In this document: positions 24,951-33,289 of the stretch, piece after piece
How positions within the stretch are numbered: the first letter of the stretch is position 1
How the letters are laid out: each line of letters starts with the position of its first letter
Assembly (NCBI GenBank): GCA_049324535.1
Contig: JBMOOG010000012.1
Coordinates: 1-64,000, forward strand
Direction of reading: 5' to 3'
Length of the DNA: 64,000 nt
Origin: JBMOOG01 sp049324535
GTDB lineage: Bacteria > Pseudomonadota > Alphaproteobacteria > Rhodobacterales > Rhodobacteraceae
Notes under the pieces: model-generated
Database searches by the model: none
The model's input: the letters and a program-made list of their open reading frames with translations, nothing else
Told to the model about the DNA's origin: nothing
Program-made: the position numbers and the translations under genes

Positions 24951-25582
24951 CAGTTCGCCCCCGCCTTGTCGTCGCCGGGCAGCACATACTGCGCGCCCTC
25001 CCAGGGGCTGAGGAAATCGAACTGCCGGTAGTCCTGCGTGAGCTTGACCGGCTCGTACACGACCCGCTTGAGGGTTTCGTCGAACCGCACCTCGACATAG
25101 CCGGTCGTCGGGAAGTCCTTGCGCAGCGGGTGGCCGCGGAAGCCGTAGTCGGTGAGGATGCGCCGCAGGTCGGGGTGGCCCGAAAAGAGGATGCCGAACA
25201 TGTCGAACACCTCGCGCTCGTACCAGTTGGCCGCGGGGTGCACCGGCAGGACCGAGGCGATCATCTCGTCCTCGCGGATGGCCGCCTTCACGCGGATGCG
25301 CTGGTTGCGCCACATCGACAGGTAGTGCCAGACGACATCGAAGCGCGCGGGCCGGTCCGGGTGATCCACCGCCGTGATGTCGATCAGCGTGGTGAAGCGG
25401 CAGCTCGGGTCGCTGCGCAGGAACTCGGTGAACGACAGCACCGAGGCGGGGGTGATCGTCACGGTCAGCTCGCCGAAGGCGACCTTCGTGTCGAGCACGG
25501 CCTCGGGCCGCTTCAGCGCGATGTGGGCGCCCAGATCCTCGAGAGCCTCGGGGGTCGCGGTGTGGGGGGTGGCAAGCGACAT
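24950..25582 (-). CDS. nuoC: NADH-quinone oxidoreductase subunit C
   Basis: The 210-aa 30-kDa-type peripheral subunit. Seen are TTLIDITAVDHPDRPARFDV, ANWYEREVFDMFGILFSGHP and the signature DLRRILTDYGFRGHPLRKDF. The start is set at ATG 25580-25582 (MSLATPH), 11 bp after the nuoB stop and behind an AGGAGGGA ribosome site. NuoC and NuoD are separate genes here, not fused. Confidence 0.96.
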   Translation of the reverse strand: MSLATPHTATPEALEDLGAHIALKRPEAVLDTKVAFGELTVTITPASVLSFTEFLRSDPSCRFTTLIDITAVDHPDRPARFDVVWHYLSMWRNQRIRVKAAIREDEMIASVLPVHPAANWYEREVFDMFGILFSGHPDLRRILTDYGFRGHPLRKDFPTTGYVEVRFDETLKRVVYEPVKLTQDYRQFDFLSPWEGAQYVLPGDDKAGAN

Positions 25583-25593
25583 GTCGTCCCTCC

Positions 25594-26118
25594 TCAGCGC
25601 ACCAGCGTGCCGGTGCGACGGATCTTCCGCTGCAGCTGCAGGATCCCGTAGAGCAGCGCCTCGGCCGTCGGCGGGCATCCGGGCACGTAGATGTCCACCG
25701 GCACGACCCGGTCGCAGCCGCGGACCACCGAATAGCTGTAGTGGTAGTAGCCGCCGCCGTTGGCGCAGGACCCCATCGAGATCACGTAGCGCGGTTCCGG
25801 CATCTGGTCATAGACCTTGCGCAGCGCCGGGGCCATCTTGTTCGTCAGCGTGCCCGCCACGATCATCAGGTCGGACTGGCGGGGCGAGGCGCGCGGCGCG
25901 GTGCCGAAGCGCTCGAGATCGTAGCGCGGCATCGAGGTGTGCATCATCTCGACCGCGCAGCAGGCGAGGCCGAAGGTCATCCAGTGCAGCGAGCCGTTGC
26001 GCGCCCAGTTGATGATGTCCTCGGTCGAGGTGAGCAGGAAGCCCTTGTCGGACAGCTCGCGCCCGAGTTCCTGCACTGCCACCTCGCGGTCGGCACCGGC
26101 GGTGTTCGCCCCGGTCAT
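25594..26118 (-). CDS. nuoB: NADH-quinone oxidoreductase subunit B
   Basis: The 174-aa subunit carries cluster N2, the last iron-sulfur cluster before quinone. Ligand cysteines are in FGLACCAVEMMHTSM, SMGSCANGGGYYHYS and VPGCPPTAEALLYG. The start at ATG 26116-26118 (MTGANTAG) overlaps the nuoA stop and gives 174 aa, the length I recall for Paracoccus Nqo6, to which it looks nearly identical. An in-frame ATG nine bases further upstream is less likely. Confidence 0.97.
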   Translation of the reverse strand: MTGANTAGADREVAVQELGRELSDKGFLLTSTEDIINWARNGSLHWMTFGLACCAVEMMHTSMPRYDLERFGTAPRASPRQSDLMIVAGTLTNKMAPALRKVYDQMPEPRYVISMGSCANGGGYYHYSYSVVRGCDRVVPVDIYVPGCPPTAEALLYGILQLQRKIRRTGTLVR

Positions 26119-26483
26119 CACTCCCATTCCAGCGCCCCTTTCTTCCATTCATAGGCGAAGCCCACGGTCAGCACGACCAGGAAGGCCATCATCGACCAGA
26201 AGGCCACCGTCGAAATGTCCTTGAACGCGACCGCCCAGGGGAACAGGAACGCCACCTCGAGGTCGAAGATGATGAACAGGATCGACACGAGATAGTAGCG
26301 CACGTCGAACTTCATCCGCGCGTCGTCGAAGGCGTTGAAGCCGCATTCGTAGGCCGAGACCTTCTCCGGGTCGGGATTGCGCACCGCGATGATCGCCGCG
26401 GCGAGGATCAGCACCAGCCCGAGGGCCGTCGCCATCGCCAGAAAGATCAGGATCGGAAGATACTCGCGCAGCATGAGGTCCAA
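26118..26483 (-). CDS. nuoA: NADH-quinone oxidoreductase subunit A, TTG start
   Basis: The 121-aa, three-helix complex I membrane subunit (ND3 equivalent). The quinone-site loop SAYECGFNAFDDARMKFDVR contains the conserved Cys, and LFIIFDLEVAFLFPWAVAF follows. An AGGAG ribosome site sits 7 nt before TTG (26481-26483) but 16 nt before the first ATG (26472-26474). The TTG start also restores the MDLMLREYLP N-terminus seen in homologues, so I chose it. It is the first gene of the operon. Confidence 0.95.
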   Translation of the reverse strand: MDLMLREYLPILIFLAMATALGLVLILAAAIIAVRNPDPEKVSAYECGFNAFDDARMKFDVRYYLVSILFIIFDLEVAFLFPWAVAFKDISTVAFWSMMAFLVVLTVGFAYEWKKGALEWE

Positions 26484-26547
26484 GGCGTGGCTCCTTCCCC
26501 TTGTCGCGCCGCCGGGTGCACCGGCGCGCCGTGGCTTGGCTGGTCAC

Positions 26548-26576
26548 GGTTTAGCGTTGCCCCCCGGTGCGGTCAA
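26548..26576 (-). promoter_or_regulatory. Predicted promoter of the nuo operon
   Basis: Read on the minus strand: TTGACC (26571-26576), a 17-nt spacer, then TAAACC (26548-26553), about 65 bp before the nuoA start. It is the only good -35/-10 pair in the gap between nuoA and the upstream hydratase gene. Confidence 0.5.
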
Positions 26577-26590
26577 CCGAGGCGGGCGCC

Positions 26591-26614
26591 GCCGGCCGGG
26601 GTTTCATGGCCGGC
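26591..26614 (-). terminator. Hairpin after the leucine-degradation operon
   Basis: GCCGGCC (26591-26597) and GGCCGGC (26608-26614) form a 7-bp stem with a 10-nt loop, located after the enoyl-CoA hydratase stop and before the nuo promoter on the same strand. Position suggests it separates the two transcripts; there is no clear U-tract. Confidence 0.35.
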
Positions 26615-26686
26615 TGCGACGAAATGCATACCGCGGCACACAGAGACGCATGGCCGGGGAAGGGTTTTTCGCCCGCCGGCCCGGAT

Positions 26687-27463
26687 TCACCCCGCCCAGG
26701 TCGGGCTGCGCTTGCCGAAGAACGCGGCGATTCCCTCGGCCGCCTCGGGGCTCTCCCATCGGGCCACGAGGGCCGCGATGCTGTGCTCGATCTCGGCCGC
26801 GCCGATGACCGGCCCGAGCCGGCGCACCAGCGCCTTGGCCTCGGCCACGGCGCCCGGCGCGCAGGCCAGATAGGGGGTCACCTCCGCCTCGACCGCCGCG
26901 TCCAGCGCCTCGGGCGCGACCGCCCGCGCGGCCAGGCCCAGCGTCACCGCCTCAGCCGCGTCGAAAAGCCGGGCCGACATGAAGACCCGCCGCGCGAAGG
27001 CCTCGCCCATGCGCGCCACGACATAGGGGCCGATGGTGGCCGGAATGAGCCCGAGCCGGGTCTCGGTCAGGCCGAAGCGCGCCCCCCTCGCCACGACCGC
27101 GACATCGCACACCGCCATCAGCCCGATGCCGCCGCCGAAGGCGTTGCCGTGGACGCGCCCGATCAGCGGCTTCGGCAGTCCGTTCAGCGCCCCCAGCATC
27201 GTGGCCAGCGCCCGCGCCTGCACGGCGCGCGTCACCGGATCGGCCGCCATCTGGTCGCGCATCCACTGAAGGTCGCCGCCGGCGCAGAACGAGGCGCCCT
27301 CGCCCGCCAGCACCACCACCCGGACCGCCGGGTCGGCGCCCAGCCGCTCGGCCGCGCCGGTCAGTGCGGCGATCGTCGCGGCATCGAGCGCGTTGTGCTT
27401 GTCCGGCCGCGCCAGCCACAGATGCGCGACTCCGCGTGCGTCGGTCTCGATGCGGATGGTCAT
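26687..27463 (-). CDS. liuC: Enoyl-CoA hydratase, probable methylglutaconyl-CoA hydratase
   Basis: The 258-aa crotonase-fold enzyme. The first oxyanion segment is VVVLAGEGASFCAGGDLQWM, the second NAFGGGIGLMAVCDVAVVA, followed by FGLTETRLGLIPATIGPYVV. It lies last in a minus-strand cluster with HMG-CoA lyase and methylcrotonyl-CoA carboxylase. It most likely hydrates 3-methylglutaconyl-CoA to HMG-CoA in leucine breakdown. The substrate call comes from context, since crotonase sequence alone does not fix specificity. It overlaps the HMG-CoA lyase gene by 4 bp. Confidence 0.88.
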   Translation of the reverse strand: MTIRIETDARGVAHLWLARPDKHNALDAATIAALTGAAERLGADPAVRVVVLAGEGASFCAGGDLQWMRDQMAADPVTRAVQARALATMLGALNGLPKPLIGRVHGNAFGGGIGLMAVCDVAVVARGARFGLTETRLGLIPATIGPYVVARMGEAFARRVFMSARLFDAAEAVTLGLAARAVAPEALDAAVEAEVTPYLACAPGAVAEAKALVRRLGPVIGAAEIEHSIAALVARWESPEAAEGIAAFFGKRSPTWAG

Positions 27464-28329
27464 GCCGTCCCCTCCTTCTGTCCCCTCAGCCCCCGCGCGA
27501 TCTGGGCCGCCTCGGCCAGCACCGCGGGATCGAGGCCGGTGTCGTGGCCGAGCGCCGCCATCCGCGCCGCGACCGCCTCGGTCGCGACATTGCCGGCGGC
27601 CCCCGGAGCATAGGGACAGCCGCCGAGCCCGGCCACCGACGTGTCGAAGACCCGCAGCCCGTGGCCGAGCGCGGCCTCGATGTTGGCAAGCGCCCGCCCG
27701 GCCGTGTCGTGGAAGTGCCCGGCCAGCCGGTAGGGCGGCACCACCCGCGTCACCGCGTCGAGCATCCGCTCGACGGATTCGGGCCGCGCCTGGCCGATGG
27801 TGTCGCCGAGGCTGACCTCGTAGCAGCCCATGCCGAGAAGCGCCGCCGCGACACGGGCCACCGCCGCCGGCGCCACCGGCCCCTCGAAGGGGCAGTCGGT
27901 CACCATCGAGACGTAGCCCCGCATCGGCACGCCGTCCGCGCTCGCCGCCACGGCCACCTCGGCGAAGCGCGCAAGGCTTTCCGCGATGGAGCAGTTGAGG
28001 TTCGCCTTCGAGAAGGCCTCGGAGGCCGAGGCGAAGATCGCCACCTCGTCCGCTCCGGCCGAACGCGCAGCCTGATAGCCCCTGAGGTTCGGGGTGAGTG
28101 CCGCGAAGTGCACTCCGGGCGGCCGGGCGATGCCGGCCAGAACCTCGGCCCCGTCGGCCATCTGCGGCACCCATTTCGGGCTGACGAAGCTTGCCACCTC
28201 GATGCGCCGGAACCCCGCGCGCGACAGCCGGTCGACCAGCGCGATCTTGTCCGCGGCCGGGATCGCCCGCGGCTCGTTCTGCAGGCCGTCGCGGGGGCCC
28301 ACCTCGAAGAGTTCGACCGGATCACGCAT
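27460..28329 (-). CDS. liuE: Hydroxymethylglutaryl-CoA lyase
   Basis: The 289-aa TIM-barrel enzyme cleaves HMG-CoA to acetoacetate and acetyl-CoA, the last step of leucine degradation. Features are VGPRDGLQNEP at the N-terminus (metal and substrate residues), EVASFVSPKWVPQMAD, LGDTIGQARP, GHFHDTAGRALANIEAAL, and the active-site loop SVAGLGGCPYAPGAAGNVAT with the catalytic Cys. The start at ATG 28327-28329 gives a normal length and overlaps the GST gene by 8 bp. Confidence 0.94.
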   Translation of the reverse strand: MRDPVELFEVGPRDGLQNEPRAIPAADKIALVDRLSRAGFRRIEVASFVSPKWVPQMADGAEVLAGIARPPGVHFAALTPNLRGYQAARSAGADEVAIFASASEAFSKANLNCSIAESLARFAEVAVAASADGVPMRGYVSMVTDCPFEGPVAPAAVARVAAALLGMGCYEVSLGDTIGQARPESVERMLDAVTRVVPPYRLAGHFHDTAGRALANIEAALGHGLRVFDTSVAGLGGCPYAPGAAGNVATEAVAARMAALGHDTGLDPAVLAEAAQIARGLRGQKEGTA

Positions 28330-28966
28330 CGGGGGCCTCGTAGAACGCCTTGAGATAGATCTGCGCCGGGCCGTCCGCCGCCAGCGCCGCCCGGAAGGCC
28401 GGGCGCGCCTCGAGCCGCCCGAGCCAGGCCGCGACCCGCGGAAGATCGTCGAGCCGCACGAAGCGCCGACCGACGATCGCACCGTAGCTGGCCGCGATGT
28501 CGGCCATCGAGAAGTCCGAGCCCAGCAGATGGTCGCCCGCCAGCCGGTCCTCGATCACCCGCAGCGTCCGCGCAAGCCGCTGCGCCTCGAGCCGCATCAC
28601 CGTGGGGCTGCGCATCCAGTCCTCGCGCAGGACGATGTGCTGCTGGGTCAGGTTGGCCACATGCGCCGCGATCGTCTCGGCGAAATGGATCCATTCCAGC
28701 CAGTCGGGCCGCTCGCCCGGCCCGCCCGCAAGACGCCCCTCGCGCTCGGAGAGGTGTTGCAGGATCGCCCCGCTCTCGAAAAGCGCGCGCCCGTCGATCT
28801 CGAGCGCCGGCACCCGCCCCGCCGGCGACAGCGCCAGATAGGCCGGGTCGCGCAGGCTGCGGTCGAAGAAGGAATGCCGCACGACCTCGTGCGGCAGGCC
28901 CAGTTCGTGCAGCGCCCAGAGCACGCGGAAGCTGCGCGCCTGCGCGACATGGTGCAGGCGGATCAC
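28322..28966 (-). CDS. Glutathione S-transferase family protein, GTG start
   Basis: The 214-aa protein has an N-terminal thioredoxin-like domain (MIRLHHVAQARSFRVLWALH, with VPALEIDGRALFESGAILQH for glutathione gamma-glutamyl binding). An all-helical C-terminal domain contains GSDFSMADIAASY. The GTG start (28964-28966) overlaps the carboxylase stop (GTGA), so it is translationally coupled inside the leucine-degradation operon. Its role there is unknown; a detoxification or thiol role for CoA intermediates is speculation. Confidence 0.88.
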   Translation of the reverse strand: MIRLHHVAQARSFRVLWALHELGLPHEVVRHSFFDRSLRDPAYLALSPAGRVPALEIDGRALFESGAILQHLSEREGRLAGGPGERPDWLEWIHFAETIAAHVANLTQQHIVLREDWMRSPTVMRLEAQRLARTLRVIEDRLAGDHLLGSDFSMADIAASYGAIVGRRFVRLDDLPRVAAWLGRLEARPAFRAALAADGPAQIYLKAFYEAPDA

Positions 28967-30888
28967 GCCGCGTCCTCCTCGACCAGCCGGATCAGGGCCG
29001 CTCCGGCCTCGACCTGGTCGCCCGCCGCGACCAGCACCTCGGCCACGGTGCCGTCGCGCGCGGCGGTCAGCGTGTGCTCCATCTTCATGGCCTCCATCAC
29101 GGCCATGCGGTCGCCGGCCAGAACCCGGTCGCCGGCCGCGACCAGCACCGCCGACACCCGCCCCGGCATCGGCGCGAGCGTGAGCCCGTGGGTGGCATCC
29201 GCCACCTGCCGGTCGAGGGGATCGAGGCGCACGAAATGATGCGCCCCCGCACCAAAGAGGCTGAACCCGGCGCGGTGGTGCACGATGCGGGCGCCGGTCT
29301 TGCGGCCGTCCACCCACCAGCCGTCGGCCCCGAGGCGGCAGTCGAAGCTGCGCCCGCCGGTCTCGACCGTGGCATGGCCGGGCGCGTGCAGGCTGAGATG
29401 ACCCGCGAACCCCTGCACCGCGACCGACCTGCGCAGGGGCTGCCAGAGGGCGAACCCCGACCCCTGCCCCGCATCGAGCCCGGCGGCCGCGAGAAGTGCC
29501 AGCGGCGCCACCCAGTCGGGCGGATCCGCCGGGGCGGTCAGCGCGTCGAGATCGCGCGCGATGAGCCCGGTATCGACATCGCCCGCGACGAACCCCGGAT
29601 GCGCGGCCAGCCGCGCGAGGAAGTCGAGATTGGTGACCGAGCCCGCGACCTCGGTTCCGGCCAGCGCGCGGCGCAGCCGGGCAAGCGCGATGTCCCGCGT
29701 CGGCCCGTGCGTCACGATCTTGGCGATCATCGGATCGTACCAGGGGCTGATCGTGTCGCCGGCGCGCACGCCGGTCTCGGCCCGGCAATCGGGCGCGAAC
29801 ACCAGATGCGCGAGCGTCCCGGTGGCCGGCAGGAAGCCCGCCGGAACGTCCTCGGCGTAAAGCCGCGCCTCGAAGGCGTGCCCGCAGAGCGGGATCGCGT
29901 CCTGCGCGAGAGGCAAGGGTTCTCCGGCCGCGACGCGGAGCTGCCATTCGACCAGATCGATGCCGGTGATGGCCTCGGTCACCGGATGCTCGACCTGAAG
30001 GCGGGTGTTCATCTCCATGAACCAGAACCGGTCGGGCCGGAGCCCGTCCGACCCGTCGACGATGAACTCGACCGTGCCGGCGCCGCGGTAGCCGACCGCC
30101 TCGGCCGCGCGCACCGCGGCCTGCCCCATCGCGGCGCGCATCGCGGGCGTCATGCCCGGCGCGGGCGCTTCCTCGATGACCTTCTGGTGGCGGCGCTGGA
30201 GCGAGCAGTCGCGCTCGTAGAGGTGGACGGCGCGGGTGCCGTCGCCGAAGACCTGCACCTCGATGTGGCGGGGCTTGTCCACGTATTTCTCGATCAGCAC
30301 CGCCGGATTGCCGAAGGCGGCCTGCGCCTCGGCCCGGGCCGAGGCGAGGGCGGCGGCGAAGTCCGCGGCGCGTTCGACCCGTCGCATGCCCTTGCCGCCG
30401 CCGCCGGCCACCGCCTTGATGAGCACCGGATAGCCCACCGCCTCGGCCGCGCCGGAAAGGTGGTCGTCCTCCTGACGGGCGCCGTGATAGCCCGGGACCA
30501 CGGGCACGCCCGCCCGCTCCATCAGCGCCTTGGCGGCATCCTTGAGGCCCATCGCCCGGATCGCACCGGCCGGCGGCCCGATGAACACCAGACCCGCCGC
30601 CTCGACCGCCTCGGCGAAGTCCGGGTTCTCGGACAGGAAGCCGTAGCCGGGGTGGATCGCCTGCGCGCCGGTGGCGAGGGCGGCCGCGATGATCGCGTCG
30701 CCCCGCAGATAGCTGTCCTTCGGGGCCGGCCCTCCGATCGGCACGGCCGCATCGGCCATCGCGACATGACGGACCCGGGCATCGGCCTCGGAAAAGACCG
30801 CGACGGTGCCGACGCCCATCCGGCGGCAGGTGTCGATGATCCGGCAGGCGATCTCGCCGCGGTTGGCGATCAGGATACGGTCGAACAT
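28963..30888 (-). CDS. liuD: Methylcrotonyl-CoA carboxylase biotin-containing (alpha) subunit
   Basis: The 641-aa protein has an N-terminal biotin carboxylase domain (MFDRILIANRGEIACRII, ATP-grasp loop GGGGKGMRRV, EMNTRLQVEHPVTEAITGID). A linker and a C-terminal biotin-carrier domain with the biotinylation site VMEAMKMEHT follow. It carboxylates biotin and passes CO2 to the beta subunit encoded upstream at 31536-33140. Acetyl-, propionyl- and methylcrotonyl-CoA alpha subunits look alike. The neighbours (isovaleryl-CoA dehydrogenase, HMG-CoA lyase) point to methylcrotonyl-CoA. The start is at ATG 30886-30888. Confidence 0.92.
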   Translation of the reverse strand: MFDRILIANRGEIACRIIDTCRRMGVGTVAVFSEADARVRHVAMADAAVPIGGPAPKDSYLRGDAIIAAALATGAQAIHPGYGFLSENPDFAEAVEAAGLVFIGPPAGAIRAMGLKDAAKALMERAGVPVVPGYHGARQEDDHLSGAAEAVGYPVLIKAVAGGGGKGMRRVERAADFAAALASARAEAQAAFGNPAVLIEKYVDKPRHIEVQVFGDGTRAVHLYERDCSLQRRHQKVIEEAPAPGMTPAMRAAMGQAAVRAAEAVGYRGAGTVEFIVDGSDGLRPDRFWFMEMNTRLQVEHPVTEAITGIDLVEWQLRVAAGEPLPLAQDAIPLCGHAFEARLYAEDVPAGFLPATGTLAHLVFAPDCRAETGVRAGDTISPWYDPMIAKIVTHGPTRDIALARLRRALAGTEVAGSVTNLDFLARLAAHPGFVAGDVDTGLIARDLDALTAPADPPDWVAPLALLAAAGLDAGQGSGFALWQPLRRSVAVQGFAGHLSLHAPGHATVETGGRSFDCRLGADGWWVDGRKTGARIVHHRAGFSLFGAGAHHFVRLDPLDRQVADATHGLTLAPMPGRVSAVLVAAGDRVLAGDRMAVMEAMKMEHTLTAARDGTVAEVLVAAGDQVEAGAALIRLVEEDAA

Positions 30889-30909
30889 GGGGCAGTCCTT
30901 TCGGCGAGG

Positions 30910-30960
30910 CCGGGGGTTTTGCACCCCCGGACCCCCGCAGGGTATTTGCGCGAAGAAGAA
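30910..30960 (+). repeat. Intergenic hairpin repeat, copy A
   Basis: The stem is CCGGGGGT (30910-30917) with ACCCCCGG (30923-30930), then ACCCCCGCAGGGTATTTG and GAAGAAGAA. It is one of four related elements at gene boundaries in this window (others at 35327, 41222 and 54371), lying between the nuclease gene and the carboxylase gene. Confidence 0.8.
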
Positions 30961-30973
30961 ATCGGGGGGACGG

Positions 30974-31531
30974 TCATTCACACCACCCCGGCCTCGGGCC
31001 GCCGGCGTAGGGGCGGGCATGCCCCGCGGCGATCATGAGCCCGGCGATCGATCCGCCCTCGGTCGCAAGCGATACCAGCGCCCGCCCGTAGCGATCCTGC
31101 CCCCGGAAACCCACGATCAACCGGTCGGCGGAGAGCAGAAGCCTGCGCAGGTGGACCGTCGCCGCGAGGCCAGCGGCCAGTTCCGAGACGCAGGACGGGC
31201 TGAATACCTCGGGCGTGTCGAACCCGGTCATGCGCGCCGCGAAGACGCCGCGCCCGCGGCACCAGAGGCGCACCGTGTCGCCGTCAACGACCGAGACCAC
31301 CCGGCAGCCGTCGGCGGCCCGTGCCCCGGCCAGAGCCATCCAGGCATCGGCAGCGAGCGGCAGGAGCACCAGTCCGAGGCTGGCCACGACGATGACGGCG
31401 CGGAGCCGGGTGCGGGGATCGGGGACGCGGCGCCGGCGCCGGGGGCCATCGGGCGGGAGCCCCATGTCCAGCCGGGGCGCACGCCGGTAGTCGCGGCTGT
31501 AGGGGACGATGTTGTCGCGCCGGATGCCCAT
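30974..31531 (-). CDS. Thermonuclease-like (SNase-fold) protein with one membrane helix
   Basis: The 185-aa protein has a basic, Arg/Pro-rich N-terminus, a hydrophobic helix at about residues 44-63 (membrane anchor or uncleaved signal), and a staphylococcal-nuclease-like domain. That domain shows VVSVVDGDTVRLWCRG, MTGFDTPEVFSPSC and QDRYGRALVSL, covering the Asp and Arg positions of the active site, though the domain is short. It sits between the two methylcrotonyl-CoA carboxylase subunit genes, an unexpected place for a nuclease. It ends next to intergenic repeat A. Confidence 0.75.
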   Translation of the reverse strand: MGIRRDNIVPYSRDYRRAPRLDMGLPPDGPRRRRRVPDPRTRLRAVIVVASLGLVLLPLAADAWMALAGARAADGCRVVSVVDGDTVRLWCRGRGVFAARMTGFDTPEVFSPSCVSELAAGLAATVHLRRLLLSADRLIVGFRGQDRYGRALVSLATEGGSIAGLMIAAGHARPYAGGPRPGWCE

Positions 31532-31535
31532 CGCC

Positions 31536-33140
31536 CTACATCCGGAAGAGGCCGAAGCGCGTCGGCTCGATCGGCGCGCAGAGGGCCGCGGACAGCGACA
31601 GCGCCAGCACCTGCCGCGTCTGCCGCGGATCGATGATGCCGTCGTCCCAGAGCCGGGCCGAGGCGTAGAGCGGGTGCGACTGGCGGTCGAACATCGCGAT
31701 GGTCGGGCGCTTGAACTCGGCCTCGGCCTCGGCCGACCAGGTGCCGCCCTTGCGCTCGATGCCCTCGCGCCGGACCGTGGCCAGAACGCCGGCCGCCTGC
31801 TCGCCCCCCATGACCGCGATGCGCGAATTGGGCCAGGTCCAGAGGAAGCGCGGCGAGTAGGCGCGGCCGGCCATGCCGTAGTTGCCCGCGCCGAAGGAGC
31901 CCCCGACCAGCATGGTGATCTTGGGCACGTTCGTGGTGGCCACGGCCGTCACCATCTTGGCCCCGTGGCGCGCGATGCCCTCGCTTTCGTATTTCCGCCC
32001 GACCATGAAGCCGGTGATGTTCTGCAGGAACACGAGCGGGATGCCGCGCTGGCTGCAGAGTTCGACGAAATGCGCGCCCTTCACCGCGCTCTCGCTGAAG
32101 AGCACGCCGTTGTTGGCAATGATGCCCACCGGGATGCCCTCGACGTGGGCAAACCCCGTGACCAGCGTCTCGCCGAAGCGCGCCTTGAACTCGTCGAAGC
32201 GCGATCCGTCCACCACCCGTGCGATCACCTCGCGGATGTCGTAGGGGGTGCTGAGGCTTGCGGGGACGAGGCCGAGGATCTCGTCGGGATCGAAGGCGGG
32301 GGGCTCGGGCGCTTGCAGCACCACCGTCTCGGGCTTGCGCCGGTTCAGGCCCGCCACCGCCCGACGCGCCAGCGCCAAGGCATGGGCGTCGTCCTCGGCC
32401 AGATAGTCGGCCACGCCCGAGAGCCGCGTGTGCACGTCGCCGCCGCCCAGATCCTCGGCCGAGACCACCTCGCCGGTGGCCGCGCGCACCAGCGGCGGCC
32501 CGGCAAGGAAGATCGTGCCCTGGTCGCGCACGATGATCGACACGTCCGACATCGCGGGCACATAGGCGCCGCCGGCGGTGCAGCTGCCCATCACCACCGC
32601 GATCTGGGCAATGCCCTTCGCGCTCATCCGGGCCTGGTTGTAGAAGATGCGCCCGAAATGGTCGCGGTCGGGGAAGACCTCGTCCTGGTTGGGCAGGTTG
32701 GCCCCGCCGCTGTCCACCAGATAGACGCAGGGCAAGGCGCAGTCCTCGGCGATCTCCTGCGCGCGCAGGTGCTTCTTGACGGTCATCGGATAGTAGGTGC
32801 CGCCCTTCACGGTGGCGTCGTTCGCCACGACCATCACCTCCTGCCCCGCGACCCGGCCGATGCCGGCGATCAGGCCGGCTCCGGGCGCCGCGCCGTCGTA
32901 GAGGTCATGGGCGGCGGTGGCGCCGATCTCGAGGAAGGGCGATCCGGGGTCGAGCAGGTTCGCCACCCGTTCCCGCGGCGCCATCTTGCCGCGCGCGACA
33001 TGGCGGGCGACCGCCTCGGGGCCGCCGCCGGCCGAGGCGAGCGCCGCGGCGGCCCGCACCTCGTCGAGCAGGGCGAGATGGGCGGCGCGGTTCGCGCGGA
33101 ACTCTTCGGATCCGGTCAGAACGCGGCTCGTCAGCTGCAT
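31536..33140 (-). CDS. liuB: Methylcrotonyl-CoA carboxylase carboxyltransferase (beta) subunit
   Basis: The 534-aa carboxyltransferase transfers CO2 from carboxybiotin to 3-methylcrotonyl-CoA. The crotonase-like halves are visible: CVYLVDSGGANLPNQDEVFP and VMGSCTAGGAYVPAMSD in the first, IPLVFLQNITGFMVGRKYES and GGSFGAGNYGMAGRAYSPRF in the second. These are signatures of the MCC beta family rather than propionyl-CoA carboxylase. The start is at ATG 33138-33140 (MQLTSRVLTG). It is divergent from the ompW-type gene across a 149-bp shared control region. Confidence 0.93.
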   Translation of the reverse strand: MQLTSRVLTGSEEFRANRAAHLALLDEVRAAAALASAGGGPEAVARHVARGKMAPRERVANLLDPGSPFLEIGATAAHDLYDGAAPGAGLIAGIGRVAGQEVMVVANDATVKGGTYYPMTVKKHLRAQEIAEDCALPCVYLVDSGGANLPNQDEVFPDRDHFGRIFYNQARMSAKGIAQIAVVMGSCTAGGAYVPAMSDVSIIVRDQGTIFLAGPPLVRAATGEVVSAEDLGGGDVHTRLSGVADYLAEDDAHALALARRAVAGLNRRKPETVVLQAPEPPAFDPDEILGLVPASLSTPYDIREVIARVVDGSRFDEFKARFGETLVTGFAHVEGIPVGIIANNGVLFSESAVKGAHFVELCSQRGIPLVFLQNITGFMVGRKYESEGIARHGAKMVTAVATTNVPKITMLVGGSFGAGNYGMAGRAYSPRFLWTWPNSRIAVMGGEQAAGVLATVRREGIERKGGTWSAEAEAEFKRPTIAMFDRQSHPLYASARLWDDGIIDPRQTRQVLALSLSAALCAPIEPTRFGLFRM

Positions 33141-33217
33141 GGGGCACCTCCCTCGGCGGGTCGGCCGCCGCCCTGCCAAAATGCCGCACCCCGGCGGAAC
33201 ACCGCCGCGGCACAGGG

Positions 33218-33231
33218 TTGATTCAGGTCAA
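33218..33231 (+). promoter_or_regulatory. FNR-type operator upstream of the OmpW-family gene
   Basis: TTGATTCAGGTCAA matches the FNR/FnrL consensus TTGAT-N4-ATCAA at nine of ten positions. Its centre is about 65 bp before the porin ATG. If the start of transcription is near 33266, it would sit at -41.5, the normal position for activation. A second inverted repeat GTCAC-N6-GTGAC follows at 33233-33248. The site also lies 78 bp before the divergent liuB start. Confidence 0.7.
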
Positions 33232-33289
33232 TGTCACAGATCCGTGACGGGCGGATGGTCGCGCCGGAATGACTCGGAAAGGTCCTGAC

